Source: Verrucomicrobiia bacterium
GTDB lineage: Bacteria; Verrucomicrobiota; Verrucomicrobiia; Limisphaerales; JADLHS01
Reading direction: 5' to 3'
Length of the DNA stretch: 64,000 nucleotides
NCBI GenBank assembly: GCA_023953615.1
Contig: JAMLJH010000002.1
Location: 646,592-710,591, forward strand
In this document: in pieces, positions 17,285 through 25,356 of the stretch
Layout: each line of letters begins with the position of its first letter
Position numbering within the stretch: the stretch's first letter is position 1
Program-made: the position numbers and the translations under genes
Notes under the pieces: model-generated
The model's database searches: none
Told to the model about the DNA's origin: nothing
What the model saw: the letters and a program-made list of their open reading frames with translations, nothing else

Positions 17285-17372
17285 ATGCCCATTTGTCGCA
17301 AGCTGTTCTCCAAATCGGACGTAGCGATGAAAAACCATCATAACTGATAGGGATTAATCTGGACTCAGCTTT

Positions 17373-19724
17373 GTGGAGAGAAAAACTGAATTGTTCCTAA
17401 TGGACTGCACCAACGACGACCGCCCAACATCCGCCAAGAGCTTGCTCGCCAAAATGCGCGAGCACTTTTTATCTCCTTGGGGATTGGTTCTGACCATAGC
17501 CACCGTTTTATTCGCTTTGTACCCGGGAGTGGTGTTAGGCACGAATACTTTCTATTTTCAAGACTACGGGGTTTTCACGTATCCAGTAGTTCATTATATC
17601 CGAGAATCGTTTTGGAATGGAGAGGTGCCGCTTTGGAATCCGTTGATAAATTGTGGTGTGCCGTTTCTGGCACAATGGAATACCGGGGTTCTCTATCCGC
17701 TGTCCGTGTTCTATCTCATTTTTCCGCTGCCGTGGTCCTTGAATGTTTTTTTATTGGGCCACCTGATCATCGCAGGGTTGGGAATGTATTATCTGGCGCA
17801 CCATTGGACGCAGAATCAATTAGCGGCTTTTGTTGCGGGGCTGGCCTTCGGGCTGAATGGATTGATGCTGAACTGTCTGCTGTGGACGAGCAATCTGGCG
17901 GCATTAGCCTGGCAGCCGTGGGTGATCTTGTTCGTCGGTTACGCTTGGCGACAAGGCGGCTTCCGCCGGTTAAGTCTCGCGGCATTGGCCGCCGGAATTC
18001 AAATGCTATCCGGTGCGCCGGAAATCATCATCTTCACCTGGACCATTATCCTGGCGCTGTGGTTGGTGGAAGTGGCGCGGAGTCGCAGGGGCTTTTGGGT
18101 GGGTTGGCGGCGCTTGACCGTGCTGGTGATTTTCGTATCTGGATTGGCGGCGGTGCAGCTATTGCCGTTGTTTGAACTGATCCGACATTCTGATCGTGGA
18201 ATGTCGTACGAATATGCCAACGCCTGGCCATTGCCTTTGTGGGGAGTAGCAAACTTTTTTGTGCCCCAAGTCCATGCACTCCAATCGGCTCTAGGTACGT
18301 ACCATTTGGCGGATCAGTTTTGGACGAAATCCTATTATCCCGGTATTGGTGTGATGCTGCTGGTTTTTGTGGGCCTGGGACGGGTCAAAAATCGTTACTT
18401 CTGGGTTCTGGCCGCCGGGGGATTCATGGCAATGCTCCTGGCTTTTGGAAGCGAGGGAAAAATTTATGATTGGGTGAAGCAGGTGTTTCCATTCATCAGT
18501 TTTGCCCGCTACCCGATCAAGTTTGTCTCGGCCACCGTGTTTGCATTACCCCTGCTGGCGGCATTTGCCATCAACAGTTTTCGTCTTGATAAAGATGACA
18601 ATGGACGCCGGGTTCTGCTGGTGTCCGGAGTGTTGGTTGTCGTAGTAATTTTAGCGAGCTTATGGAGTGCTTCACTTGACCTTCGGGAAGATGAGGATTG
18701 GAATGTAACATTACGAGATGGTTTGATTCGGATAGGGTTTCTGGTCGGTTTCATCTTAGTCGGTTGGGGTTGGTTGCGAGCGAAGAAAGGCGAATTACGA
18801 AAGAAATGGGGATTGGCCTTGGTTGGTTTGATGGCTCTGGATTTCGCGACCGTTGGGTTACGCATGCACCCCGTAACGACCACGCGCGTATTTGGTCCGT
18901 TAGAGTTAAATATGACGCAACGCCCGCAGTTGGGAAGAGATCGAGCGATCTTATGCGGCGGGGCTAGAGCATCGTTGATTTTCGGAACGATGAAGGATCC
19001 GGTAGCGTACTGCGTGACGTTGCGAGGAGGATTAAGTCTCAACTGTAACCTGTTGGAGCATATTCCCAAAGTGGACGGGTTTTCCTCGCTTGGAATTAAA
19101 GAGTATACAGAAATTTTGCACATTATTAATCAAAGTGCTGTCAGTATAGCTAAGCCACTTGCGGATTTTGTGGGAGCCGGTCAGGTGCTGTTTCCAGATA
19201 AACTTTATGAGTGGCAGGCGCGAACCAATGTGTTGCCATTGGTCACGGCGGGCCAGCGTCCGGTCTTTGCCGATCAAGAAACCACCTTGCGGGTGTTGGC
19301 CAGTGATGAGTTTGCCCCGAAGCAGGAGGTCTATTTACCTTTGGAGTCGCAAGGGAAAATTTCTGTCGCCGGTCACGCGGACGCACAGATTTTGGAGCCG
19401 AAATATGCGGCACATAAAATCACCTTTACCGTCGAGACCGATGCGCCGACCGTGGCGGTGATCGCGCAGACGTTTTATCCCAATTGGCGCGCGACGGTGG
19501 ATGGTAAGTCTGTACAGCTTTGGCGCGCGAATCATGCGTTTCAAACGTTGGCAGTTCCGACCGGACGACATGACGTGGTGCTGACCTATCAGGATACGAA
19601 CTTCAAGATCGGGGCGGTTATTTCCGGGATTACTTTGGTCGGCTGTCTGGCTGGTTTGATGGGCTTTAGTTCCGCGAATCGCCGCAAACGGTGCTTGGAG
19701 AAGATCTGTAGCGGCGGTCTATGA
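17373..19724 (+). CDS. YfhO-family integral membrane protein
   Basis: Up to 783 residues. After a polar N-terminus, a chain of about a dozen hydrophobic segments runs from residue 36 to about 490. Early family-type features are DYGVFTYPVVHYIRESFWNGEVPLWNP (extracytoplasmic loop) and TGVLYPLSVFYLIFPLP. The C-terminal exported domain has FYPNWRATVDG and a following RANHAFQTLAVPTGRHDVVLTY, the usual YfhO ending, then a last membrane helix. YfhO proteins resemble GT-C type enzymes and in Gram-positives help glycosylate lipoteichoic acid; here an envelope sugar-transfer role is only inferred. The start is GTG 17373 or ATG 17400. The last five codons and the TGA stop come from a dispersed repeat, so the native C-terminus may have been replaced. 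Confidence 0.88.
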   Translation: MERKTELFLMDCTNDDRPTSAKSLLAKMREHFLSPWGLVLTIATVLFALYPGVVLGTNTFYFQDYGVFTYPVVHYIRESFWNGEVPLWNPLINCGVPFLAQWNTGVLYPLSVFYLIFPLPWSLNVFLLGHLIIAGLGMYYLAHHWTQNQLAAFVAGLAFGLNGLMLNCLLWTSNLAALAWQPWVILFVGYAWRQGGFRRLSLAALAAGIQMLSGAPEIIIFTWTIILALWLVEVARSRRGFWVGWRRLTVLVIFVSGLAAVQLLPLFELIRHSDRGMSYEYANAWPLPLWGVANFFVPQVHALQSALGTYHLADQFWTKSYYPGIGVMLLVFVGLGRVKNRYFWVLAAGGFMAMLLAFGSEGKIYDWVKQVFPFISFARYPIKFVSATVFALPLLAAFAINSFRLDKDDNGRRVLLVSGVLVVVVILASLWSASLDLREDEDWNVTLRDGLIRIGFLVGFILVGWGWLRAKKGELRKKWGLALVGLMALDFATVGLRMHPVTTTRVFGPLELNMTQRPQLGRDRAILCGGARASLIFGTMKDPVAYCVTLRGGLSLNCNLLEHIPKVDGFSSLGIKEYTEILHIINQSAVSIAKPLADFVGAGQVLFPDKLYEWQARTNVLPLVTAGQRPVFADQETTLRVLASDEFAPKQEVYLPLESQGKISVAGHADAQILEPKYAAHKITFTVETDAPTVAVIAQTFYPNWRATVDGKSVQLWRANHAFQTLAVPTGRHDVVLTYQDTNFKIGAVISGITLVGCLAGLMGFSSANRRKRCLEKICSGGL

Positions 19725-19878
19725 CCGTCGCCAACTTTAGCGCCGTTAGAGCATTTTAAGTATTCCTATAACCGCCGACATGACGAGCGGGTTTCCCAAC
19801 CTCAAGCCAAGCGTTGGGGTCAAACGGACGACCGCCCTTGGTTCGGGACGAGCACCGGCGCGACCGGTAATGTGGTCA
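19707..19878 (+). repeat. 172-bp direct repeat, right copy (overlaps the end of the yfhO-like gene)
   Basis: Near-identical to 16700-16871, spaced by 3007 bp. Its hairpin (19707-19731) overlaps the last codons and the stop of the preceding gene. Confidence 0.9.
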
Positions 19879-20470
19879 ACCGCCAGCTCGCTCCGGGGAA
19901 CCATTGGCAGCGGAATAAAGTCCGAGGCGTTCCCGGAGCGCGGACGGTCTCCGTCCGCAGCGCGTGAACGGGAAGATCGGCTTTGCGGATCAATCAACGC
20001 CTTTTAGTCTGGCGCAGCGCTGCGGGCGCGGGACCGCCCGCGCTCCGTTCCCAGCGCCAGCGGCGCGGCATCTGTGTGGAAACTCACCCGCAACAAATCA
20101 CAAGCTCCGTAGGAGCGGCAGAAGCCTGCCGCAGTCCAAAACCTCGCGGACAGAGGCGCCACGGCGCATGAAGTGCGACGGTCATAGACCGCCGCTACAT
20201 ATAATCGCAATGGATTTTCTTGCGGCTTCAATCCCACCTTATCCTGTCCATCCGGTCATCCTGTCACCTTTTTGTGCTCTTTGCGTTCTTTGCGGCTTTC
20301 CATAAAATTGACAGGGAATGTTCCGCACTCGTGATGCTTCCGTCTGTGGCGGGGTTGTTTTGGGGTGGCTGGTGTTTATCGCGGACTGTGGCGTGTGGGA
20401 TGCTTCCCGAGTTGACCTGGAAATGAAAATCCGGTACTCGCAGTGAAGTGCGCTTCCGGAGGTTCGCCGT
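19879..20470. repeat. gene-free repeat region before the ABC transporter operon
   Basis: No gene seen. It holds several GC-rich hairpins: GCGGACGG-tct-CCGTCCGC (19940-19958), a GCGGGCGCGGGACCGCCCGC-like stem near 20030, and a GCGGCAG...CTGCCGC stem near 20118. It also has an inverted GCGGTC copy (20175-20200) with its downstream phrase CCACCTTATCCTGTCCATCC, matching 17062-17150. The last 170 bp (20300-20470) have no clear repeat and probably hold the operon promoter. Confidence 0.7.
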
Positions 20471-21229
20471 ATGAGTGTGATTTTGAAGGTGGAAAATTTG
20501 CGGGTGGAATATCCCGGCGGGAAGTTGCGTCAGCCCGCCAAAGTTGCGCTGCAAGGACTGAATCTTCAGGTGACCCAAGGTGAAGTGTTCGGTTTCCTGG
20601 GACCAAACGGCGCGGGCAAAACCACCACGATGAACGTGTTGCTCGGGTTCATTCCCCCGACTTCGGGCAGCGCCGCGTTGTTTGGCATAGATGTGCGACA
20701 ACCCATCGCCCGGCAACGCATCGGGTACCTGCCCGAGCTGACGTATTACTACAAGTTTCTGACCGCCGAAGAGTTGCTGCGCTTCTACGCCAAGTTGTTT
20801 GGTTTGTCCCGAGCGGAGACGGATTTGCGGATTGAAAAACTGATCGCCTTGGTGGAATTGGAGCACGCGGCGAAACGTCCGATCAAAACTTATTCCAAGG
20901 GGATGCGACAACGAGTGGGCCTGGCGCAGGCGTTGATCAACAATCCGGACCTGCTGATTTTGGACGAACCGACCAGTGGTCTGGATCCATTGGGACGCAT
21001 GAAGGTGCGCGAAATTATTCAGCGGCTTAAAAACGAGGGCAAAACCGTTTTCTTCTCTTCACACGAGATGGGTGAAGTGGAAACGGTGTGCGATCACGTG
21101 GCGATTTTGCATCAGGGCGAATTGAAAGCCACGGGGGTGGTGGCGGATTTGGTGGCGCAGTATCACGCGGACAATTTGGAGCAGGTCTTTCTGAAAATTG
21201 TGGGCTATCAACCGCAGGAGGTCGCATGA
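20471..21229 (+). CDS. ABC transporter ATP-binding protein
   Basis: A 252-residue ATPase subunit of an ABC-2 type exporter. Walker A GPNGAGKTT (about residues 44-52), a Q-loop region around YLPELTYY, the signature KTYSKGMRQRVGLAQAL (about 138-154; the LSGGQ equivalent is YSKGM), Walker B LLILDEPTSGLDP (about 160-172) and the switch His in VFFSSHEMGEVE are all present. It is first in a three-gene operon: its stop overlaps the permease start by 4 bp (ATGA). The signature sequence and D-loop are typical of exporters of the CcmA/NosF-like type. The cargo is unknown. Confidence 0.95.
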   Translation: MSVILKVENLRVEYPGGKLRQPAKVALQGLNLQVTQGEVFGFLGPNGAGKTTTMNVLLGFIPPTSGSAALFGIDVRQPIARQRIGYLPELTYYYKFLTAEELLRFYAKLFGLSRAETDLRIEKLIALVELEHAAKRPIKTYSKGMRQRVGLAQALINNPDLLILDEPTSGLDPLGRMKVREIIQRLKNEGKTVFFSSHEMGEVETVCDHVAILHQGELKATGVVADLVAQYHADNLEQVFLKIVGYQPQEVA

Positions 21230-22005
21230 GCCGCATTTGGGCCGTGGCCATGGTGGTCATCAAGGAGTTGTATCGGCGCAAGGATTTCTACGTGCTCTTT
21301 GTGCTGACGGCGTTGCTGACGCTGGGCGCGTTGTCGGTTAATTTTTTCGATGACCCGAAAATCATCCGTTACGTCAAAGACATCTGTCTGCTGTTGATCT
21401 GGCTTTCCACGTTGATCATCACCATTGTCACCACGGCGCGACAGCTCCCGGCGGAGCGGGAGGATCGCACCATCTTTCCGTTGCTGGCGAAGCCAGTATC
21501 GCGGGGGCAGGTGATTGCCGGAAAATTCCTCGGCTGCTGGCTGGCCAGCGGTCTGGCGTTGCTGGTGTTTTATGTTTTCTTTGTGGCGGTCACGGGATTG
21601 CGCGAGCCGCATTTGATGTGGGGCGCGTATGTGAAATCCATGGTCCTGCATTGGATGATGCTGGCCATGGTGGTTGGCTTGACTCTGTTAGGCTCGGTTA
21701 TTTTCACGGCGGTATCTTCAAACGTCACGATCTGTCTCGTGGCCATTTTCGGCATTTTGTTTATCGGCGAGCACCTGGCGAAATTGGCGGTCAAACAGGC
21801 CGAACCCGTGCGGGCCATCACCTATACGCTCTTCTATTGTATTCCGCATATTGAACTCTTTGATGTGCGGCGACAGATCGTCAACGATCAACCGCTGCCG
21901 GGCTGGCTGGATTGTGGCCTGGCGTCGCTTTACGCGGCGGCTTACGCCGGGGTGTTGCTGTATGCCACGTGGCTGCTCTTCCGGCGCAAGAGTCTCAGCA
22001 CATGA
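21226..22005 (+). CDS. ABC-2 type transporter permease
   Basis: A 259-residue membrane protein with about six hydrophobic helices. The typical ABC-2 permease phrase EREDRTIFPLLAKPVSRGQVIAGKFLG (about residues 78-104) sits between helices 2 and 3, as in NosY-like permeases. I start at ATG 21226, inside the 4-bp overlap with the ATPase gene; the upstream extension in the same frame overlaps coding sequence and is not plausible. Its own stop again overlaps the next gene by 4 bp (22002-22005). The operon structure and the short permease point to a one-ATPase/one-permease exporter that works as a dimer of each. Confidence 0.93.
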   Translation: MSRIWAVAMVVIKELYRRKDFYVLFVLTALLTLGALSVNFFDDPKIIRYVKDICLLLIWLSTLIITIVTTARQLPAEREDRTIFPLLAKPVSRGQVIAGKFLGCWLASGLALLVFYVFFVAVTGLREPHLMWGAYVKSMVLHWMMLAMVVGLTLLGSVIFTAVSSNVTICLVAIFGILFIGEHLAKLAVKQAEPVRAITYTLFYCIPHIELFDVRRQIVNDQPLPGWLDCGLASLYAAAYAGVLLYATWLLFRRKSLST

Positions 22006-22877
22006 AAGCCGTTTCGCCCAAGTTATTATTTCCATTTCTGATCGTGCTCGCCTACACGCTGGGGACGGTGACGTATTCGCGCGCCGTCGGCCGAGCGGCC
22101 ATCGGCGCGAGCGACGAGGGCGCTTTTAAGAAACTGCTGGGCGATGGCCGGCGTTTATTTGCGGGACAATTTGTCGAAATGGCGGATGTGTATTTTCACA
22201 GCGGAATGTACCCCTCCATTTTTGACCGAGCCAACCAGCCGACCACCAAAGCGGTTACGGGCGCCGTGGATGACCACGACGATCATGACGGTGAAGAACA
22301 TGATCATGAGGAGCACGAGGACGAACACGCTGCCGCGATGACGCCAGTGGCGGAGAATTGGCTGGAAGCGTTCATTCACCGGTTCCGGATCACGAAACAT
22401 TCGCATCTGACGGAAGGCAACGAGCGGGAAATTCTGCCCTGGCTGAAACTGGCCATCGAGTTGGACCCGCAAAACATCGAGACGTACACGACGGCCGCGT
22501 ATTGGTTGCGTCGCAGTTTGCAACGTCCGGAAGAAGCGGAAGCGGTGTTGCGCGAGGGTTTGCGCAATAATCCGACGAACTACGAGTTGTTGTTTGAAAT
22601 GGGCAAGCTCTACAAGGAGAGCAAACAAGATCACGAGCGGGCGCGGAATCTCTGGCTGGCGGCGTTGCAGTGCTGGCAGAAACAGGACGATGCGGCGCGG
22701 GAAGCGAACGGGCGCGACCTGGCGAAGATTGCGAGCAATCTGGGCGAGTTGGATGAGGAGGACGAAAATTATTCGCAGGCAATTCAAGACTTGGAACTGG
22801 CCAAATCGGTGTCGCCCCATCCCGAAGCAATTCAAGCGTGGATCGAGCGGATTCGCGCGAAGCAATCGGCTCCGTAG
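22002..22877 (+). CDS. TPR protein with a histidine/acidic stretch, third gene of the ABC operon
   Basis: A 291-residue protein. The N-terminus has a hydrophobic helix (LLFPFLIVLAYTLGTVTY, about 7-24) that would anchor it in the membrane with the bulk outside the cytoplasm. At about 88-110 is a His/Asp/Glu-rich stretch (DDHDDHDGEEHDHEEHEDEH) that could bind divalent metal ions. The C-terminal 170 residues are helical repeats resembling TPRs (LDPQNIETYTTAAYWLRRSL, NPTNYELLFEMGKLYKESK). It is translationally coupled to the permease. A role as accessory or substrate-handling subunit is inferred from the operon alone. I do not know a named family with this layout. Confidence 0.85.
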   Translation: MKAVSPKLLFPFLIVLAYTLGTVTYSRAVGRAAIGASDEGAFKKLLGDGRRLFAGQFVEMADVYFHSGMYPSIFDRANQPTTKAVTGAVDDHDDHDGEEHDHEEHEDEHAAAMTPVAENWLEAFIHRFRITKHSHLTEGNEREILPWLKLAIELDPQNIETYTTAAYWLRRSLQRPEEAEAVLREGLRNNPTNYELLFEMGKLYKESKQDHERARNLWLAALQCWQKQDDAAREANGRDLAKIASNLGELDEEDENYSQAIQDLELAKSVSPHPEAIQAWIERIRAKQSAP

Positions 22878-23494
22878 GAAGCTTAGCCGGAACGGTTCGA
22901 TTGGAGTTTGGCTGGACCGGGCCCGATAGCCAAACGCAAAGCGTGCGAACCCAATGGCGTGCGATCTCCGTGGGCGACAGGTTGCCGCCCAGAACGGTCA
23001 AACGCCTCTGTCCGCGAGGTTTTGGAGTGCGGCAGGCTTCTGCCGCTGTGGAATCATCGGCCCGCGATCGAAAAGCGGCAGAAGCCTGCCGCAGTCCAAG
23101 ACGCGGTCGCGCCGGTGCTCGCCCCGAACTAAGGGCGGTCGTCCGTTTGACCCCAACGCTTGGCTTGAGGTTGGAGGGCCCGCTGCGTCATGTCGGCGGC
23201 TATAGGAATACTTAAAATGCGCTAACTCTTTTCCTCAATTCCATCACGGCGTATGAAGTGCGGCGGTCATAGACCGCCGCTACATAGTCGCGACGGATTT
23301 CCTCGCGGTCTTCTTCAGCCTCGCCAGAGCAATTTTTCCCATTGGAGTCATTCTGAATAGTGACGGCCACGCTTCCCAATTTCGATGGCCAACCCAATAA
23401 ATTTGAGTTGACGAATTGCGGAAATTGGCAACAGTCTGGTCCGACAACCACAACCGGGCGTGATACCGATAAGTTAAACGGACCTAAAACTCGT
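22878..23494. repeat. repeat-rich gap with an inverted copy of the long repeat
   Basis: No gene seen. It contains two GCGGCAGGCTTCTGCCGC-type hairpins (about 23030-23050 and 23073-23092). An inverted, diverged copy of the 172-bp repeat lies at 23108-23225, and an inverted GCGGTC hairpin at 23260-23285. From about 23300 to 23494 is non-repetitive leader of the next gene. Confidence 0.8.
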
Positions 23495-24298
23495 ATGAAC
23501 CGAAGCCATCGTATGCATTACCGCGCTATTCGTAGTGCAACCACCGTTGCCGGGCCGGGCTGGCGTGGCGCTGCCTTCACCTTGATTGAACTATTGGTGG
23601 TGATTGCAATTATCGCCATCCTGGCGGCCATGCTGCTCCCGGCGTTGGCCAGCGCCAAAGCCAAAGCTCAACAAACGCGTTGTTTGAACAACCTCAAGCA
23701 AATCGGGTTGAGCCATAACCTGTATATCACCGAGTCCAACGACCGTATCGCCCCGCCCAATTGTGGTGGAGAAAGTGGGGCGCGCGATTCGAGAATGCCG
23801 GCGGGCTGGCTGTATAAACCCGGCGCCGCTTTGCCGGGAGTTCCGGGGCCGAACGCCACCAATGGTCCGACTCAGGGGCTCTATTATCATACGCTCAACA
23901 ATTGGTCGCTTTACATGTGCCCGCTGCATCGGACCAACCTGCTCGCGTGGCGACTCGCCAACATTAAATTCACGAGTTACCTGATGAATGGCGCGGTGAT
24001 CAATGGCGCGGGGAGTTTTGATTGGTCGGCTGGTTTGCTGGGGAAAACTTACCAGAACTCCGCGTTCAAGGGCACCGATATGCTGTTCTGGGAGACCGAT
24101 GAGAAAGATAGCGGTAATTTCAACGACGGCGCCAGCAAGCCCAGCGAGGGATTAACCGAGCGCCATTCCACCGGAGCGATGTTCGCTTATTTCGACGGCC
24201 ACGCTGATTATGTGAAGTGGAAAAAGTGGGCTCAATTGATCGCGGACCCGCAGAAAAACAGCCTTTGGTGCTATCCTAAATCCGCCAACGGGCGCTGA
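23495..24298 (+). CDS. pseudopilin of the DUF1559/H-X9-DG-like type
   Basis: A 267-residue exported prepilin-like protein. After a basic N-terminal leader, cleavage is predicted before F28 ([17 protein letters not shown], Glu at +5). The long hydrophobic helix ends in [13 protein letters not shown], the common signature in Planctomycetes, Lentisphaerae and Verrucomicrobia. Then comes [20 protein letters not shown]. Near the C-terminus, [16 protein letters not shown] matches the family's DGH-type terminal motif. ATG 23495 is chosen; an upstream in-frame start at 23360 would add 45 residues before the leader and is unlikely. Such proteins occur in many paralogues in these genomes. The function is unknown, presumably a surface or secretion-pilus component. 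An 18-bp gap separates it from the lipoprotein gene. Confidence 0.92.
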   Translation: MNRSHRMHYRAIRSATTVAGPGWRGAAFTLIELLVVIAIIAILAAMLLPALASAKAKAQQTRCLNNLKQIGLSHNLYITESNDRIAPPNCGGESGARDSRMPAGWLYKPGAALPGVPGPNATNGPTQGLYYHTLNNWSLYMCPLHRTNLLAWRLANIKFTSYLMNGAVINGAGSFDWSAGLLGKTYQNSAFKGTDMLFWETDEKDSGNFNDGASKPSEGLTERHSTGAMFAYFDGHADYVKWKKWAQLIADPQKNSLWCYPKSANGR

Positions 24299-24315
24299 TT
24301 CAAACTTAACGCGCC

Positions 24316-24726
24316 ATGAAAAAATCGTTAGTTTCCATTTCCTCCTGGTTAATCGCGCTTTGGCTGCTGGGGGCCTGCCACAAGTCTCCCACGCCGGATT
24401 CCATGGTGAGCGAACTTGAAAAAGCGTTTCCGGCGACCACTGCGGAGACCGGTGGCGCGGCGTCAGCCGTTTCCAATCCAACCCCCACGGCGGCGGTTGA
24501 CGCGTTGGTCCAGACCGCTTTGACTGCTGCGCGGGCCAACGACTACGCCGGGGGCGTCATCGCGTTGCAAACCGCGCAAGAGCGGCCCGGAATCACCGCC
24601 AACCAGGTGGAAGTGGTGCAGCGCGCGAAACAAGCCCTGATTGCCGATCTGCAACGCCGCGCCGGGAATGGCGATCAACAGGCGCTGGCACAACTCAAGG
24701 CGATTGAACGGACGCGCTCGCAGTAG
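24316..24726 (+). CDS. putative lipoprotein of unknown function
   Basis: A 136-residue protein with a type II signal peptide: a basic start, a hydrophobic core (SSWLIALWLL) and the lipobox LLGAC with lipidation at about C21. The mature part begins with a Ser/Thr/Ala-rich linker. It continues as a helical region (VDALVQTALTAARANDYAGGVIALQTAQ) that resembles one or two TPR-like helical pairs. It lies 17 bp behind the pseudopilin stop, so the two may be expressed together. No named family is recognised. Confidence 0.8.
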   Translation: MKKSLVSISSWLIALWLLGACHKSPTPDSMVSELEKAFPATTAETGGAASAVSNPTPTAAVDALVQTALTAARANDYAGGVIALQTAQERPGITANQVEVVQRAKQALIADLQRRAGNGDQQALAQLKAIERTRSQ

Positions 24727-24819
24727 TGGCAACGGAGTCATCGTGACGCTGGTTGCCAGCCTCGCGGCGCGAGCTACTGGACGCATCACTTTGCAATTGT
24801 CGCTACTCCGCCCGGTCAG

Positions 24820-25356
24820 ATGCACGGTTCTTCCTCGACCAAAACCTTTGCCCGGAGCGGTCGCTTGAGTCACACTCGCCTGGTGGCAGCTGCATTGAAG
24901 CTCAAACTGAAGGAAGGGGATGTCGCGCCCGATTTTACCGCGACCACCGATGCCGGGAAGACCGTAACGCTGGCCGATTTCAAGGGGCGCAACGTCATTC
25001 TTTATTTTTATCCCAAGGACGATACGCCCGGTTGCACCCGAGAAGCGTGCGAATTTCGCGATCAATTCGCCGCGTTCAAGCGGAAACGCGCGGTGGTGCT
25101 GGGCGTGAGTGTGGATCCCGTCAAGGCGCACATGAAGTTCGTCGCCAAATACCAACTGCCGTTCCCGTTGCTGGCCGATGTGGATCGGAAAATCGTCACG
25201 GACTACGGGGTGTGGGGCACCAAGACGTTCATGGGACGAAAGTACGAGGGAACGCATCGCGTCACCTTTCTGATTGGGCCGGATGGACGGATCAAAAAAA
25301 TCTGGCCACAGGTCAAACCCGCCGAACACGCCACCGAGGTTTTGGCCGCGCTTTAA
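24820..25356 (+). CDS. bcp: thioredoxin-dependent peroxiredoxin, BCP/PrxQ type
   Basis: A 178-residue thiol peroxidase. The BCP hallmark KDDTPGCTREACEFRD (about residues 67-82) holds the peroxidatic Cys and the resolving Cys five residues later. GVWGTKTFMGRKYEGTHRVTFLIGPDG near the C-terminus completes the family pattern. The core begins at about residue 26 (LKLKLKEGDVAPDFTA), so the first 25 residues from ATG 24820 may be untranslated; an internal GTG or TTG start near 24880-24893 would give the usual length of about 154. Its stop overlaps the convergent BioF-like gene (TTTAA shared). It works with thioredoxin in the cytoplasm. Confidence 0.93.
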   Translation: MHGSSSTKTFARSGRLSHTRLVAAALKLKLKEGDVAPDFTATTDAGKTVTLADFKGRNVILYFYPKDDTPGCTREACEFRDQFAAFKRKRAVVLGVSVDPVKAHMKFVAKYQLPFPLLADVDRKIVTDYGVWGTKTFMGRKYEGTHRVTFLIGPDGRIKKIWPQVKPAEHATEVLAAL

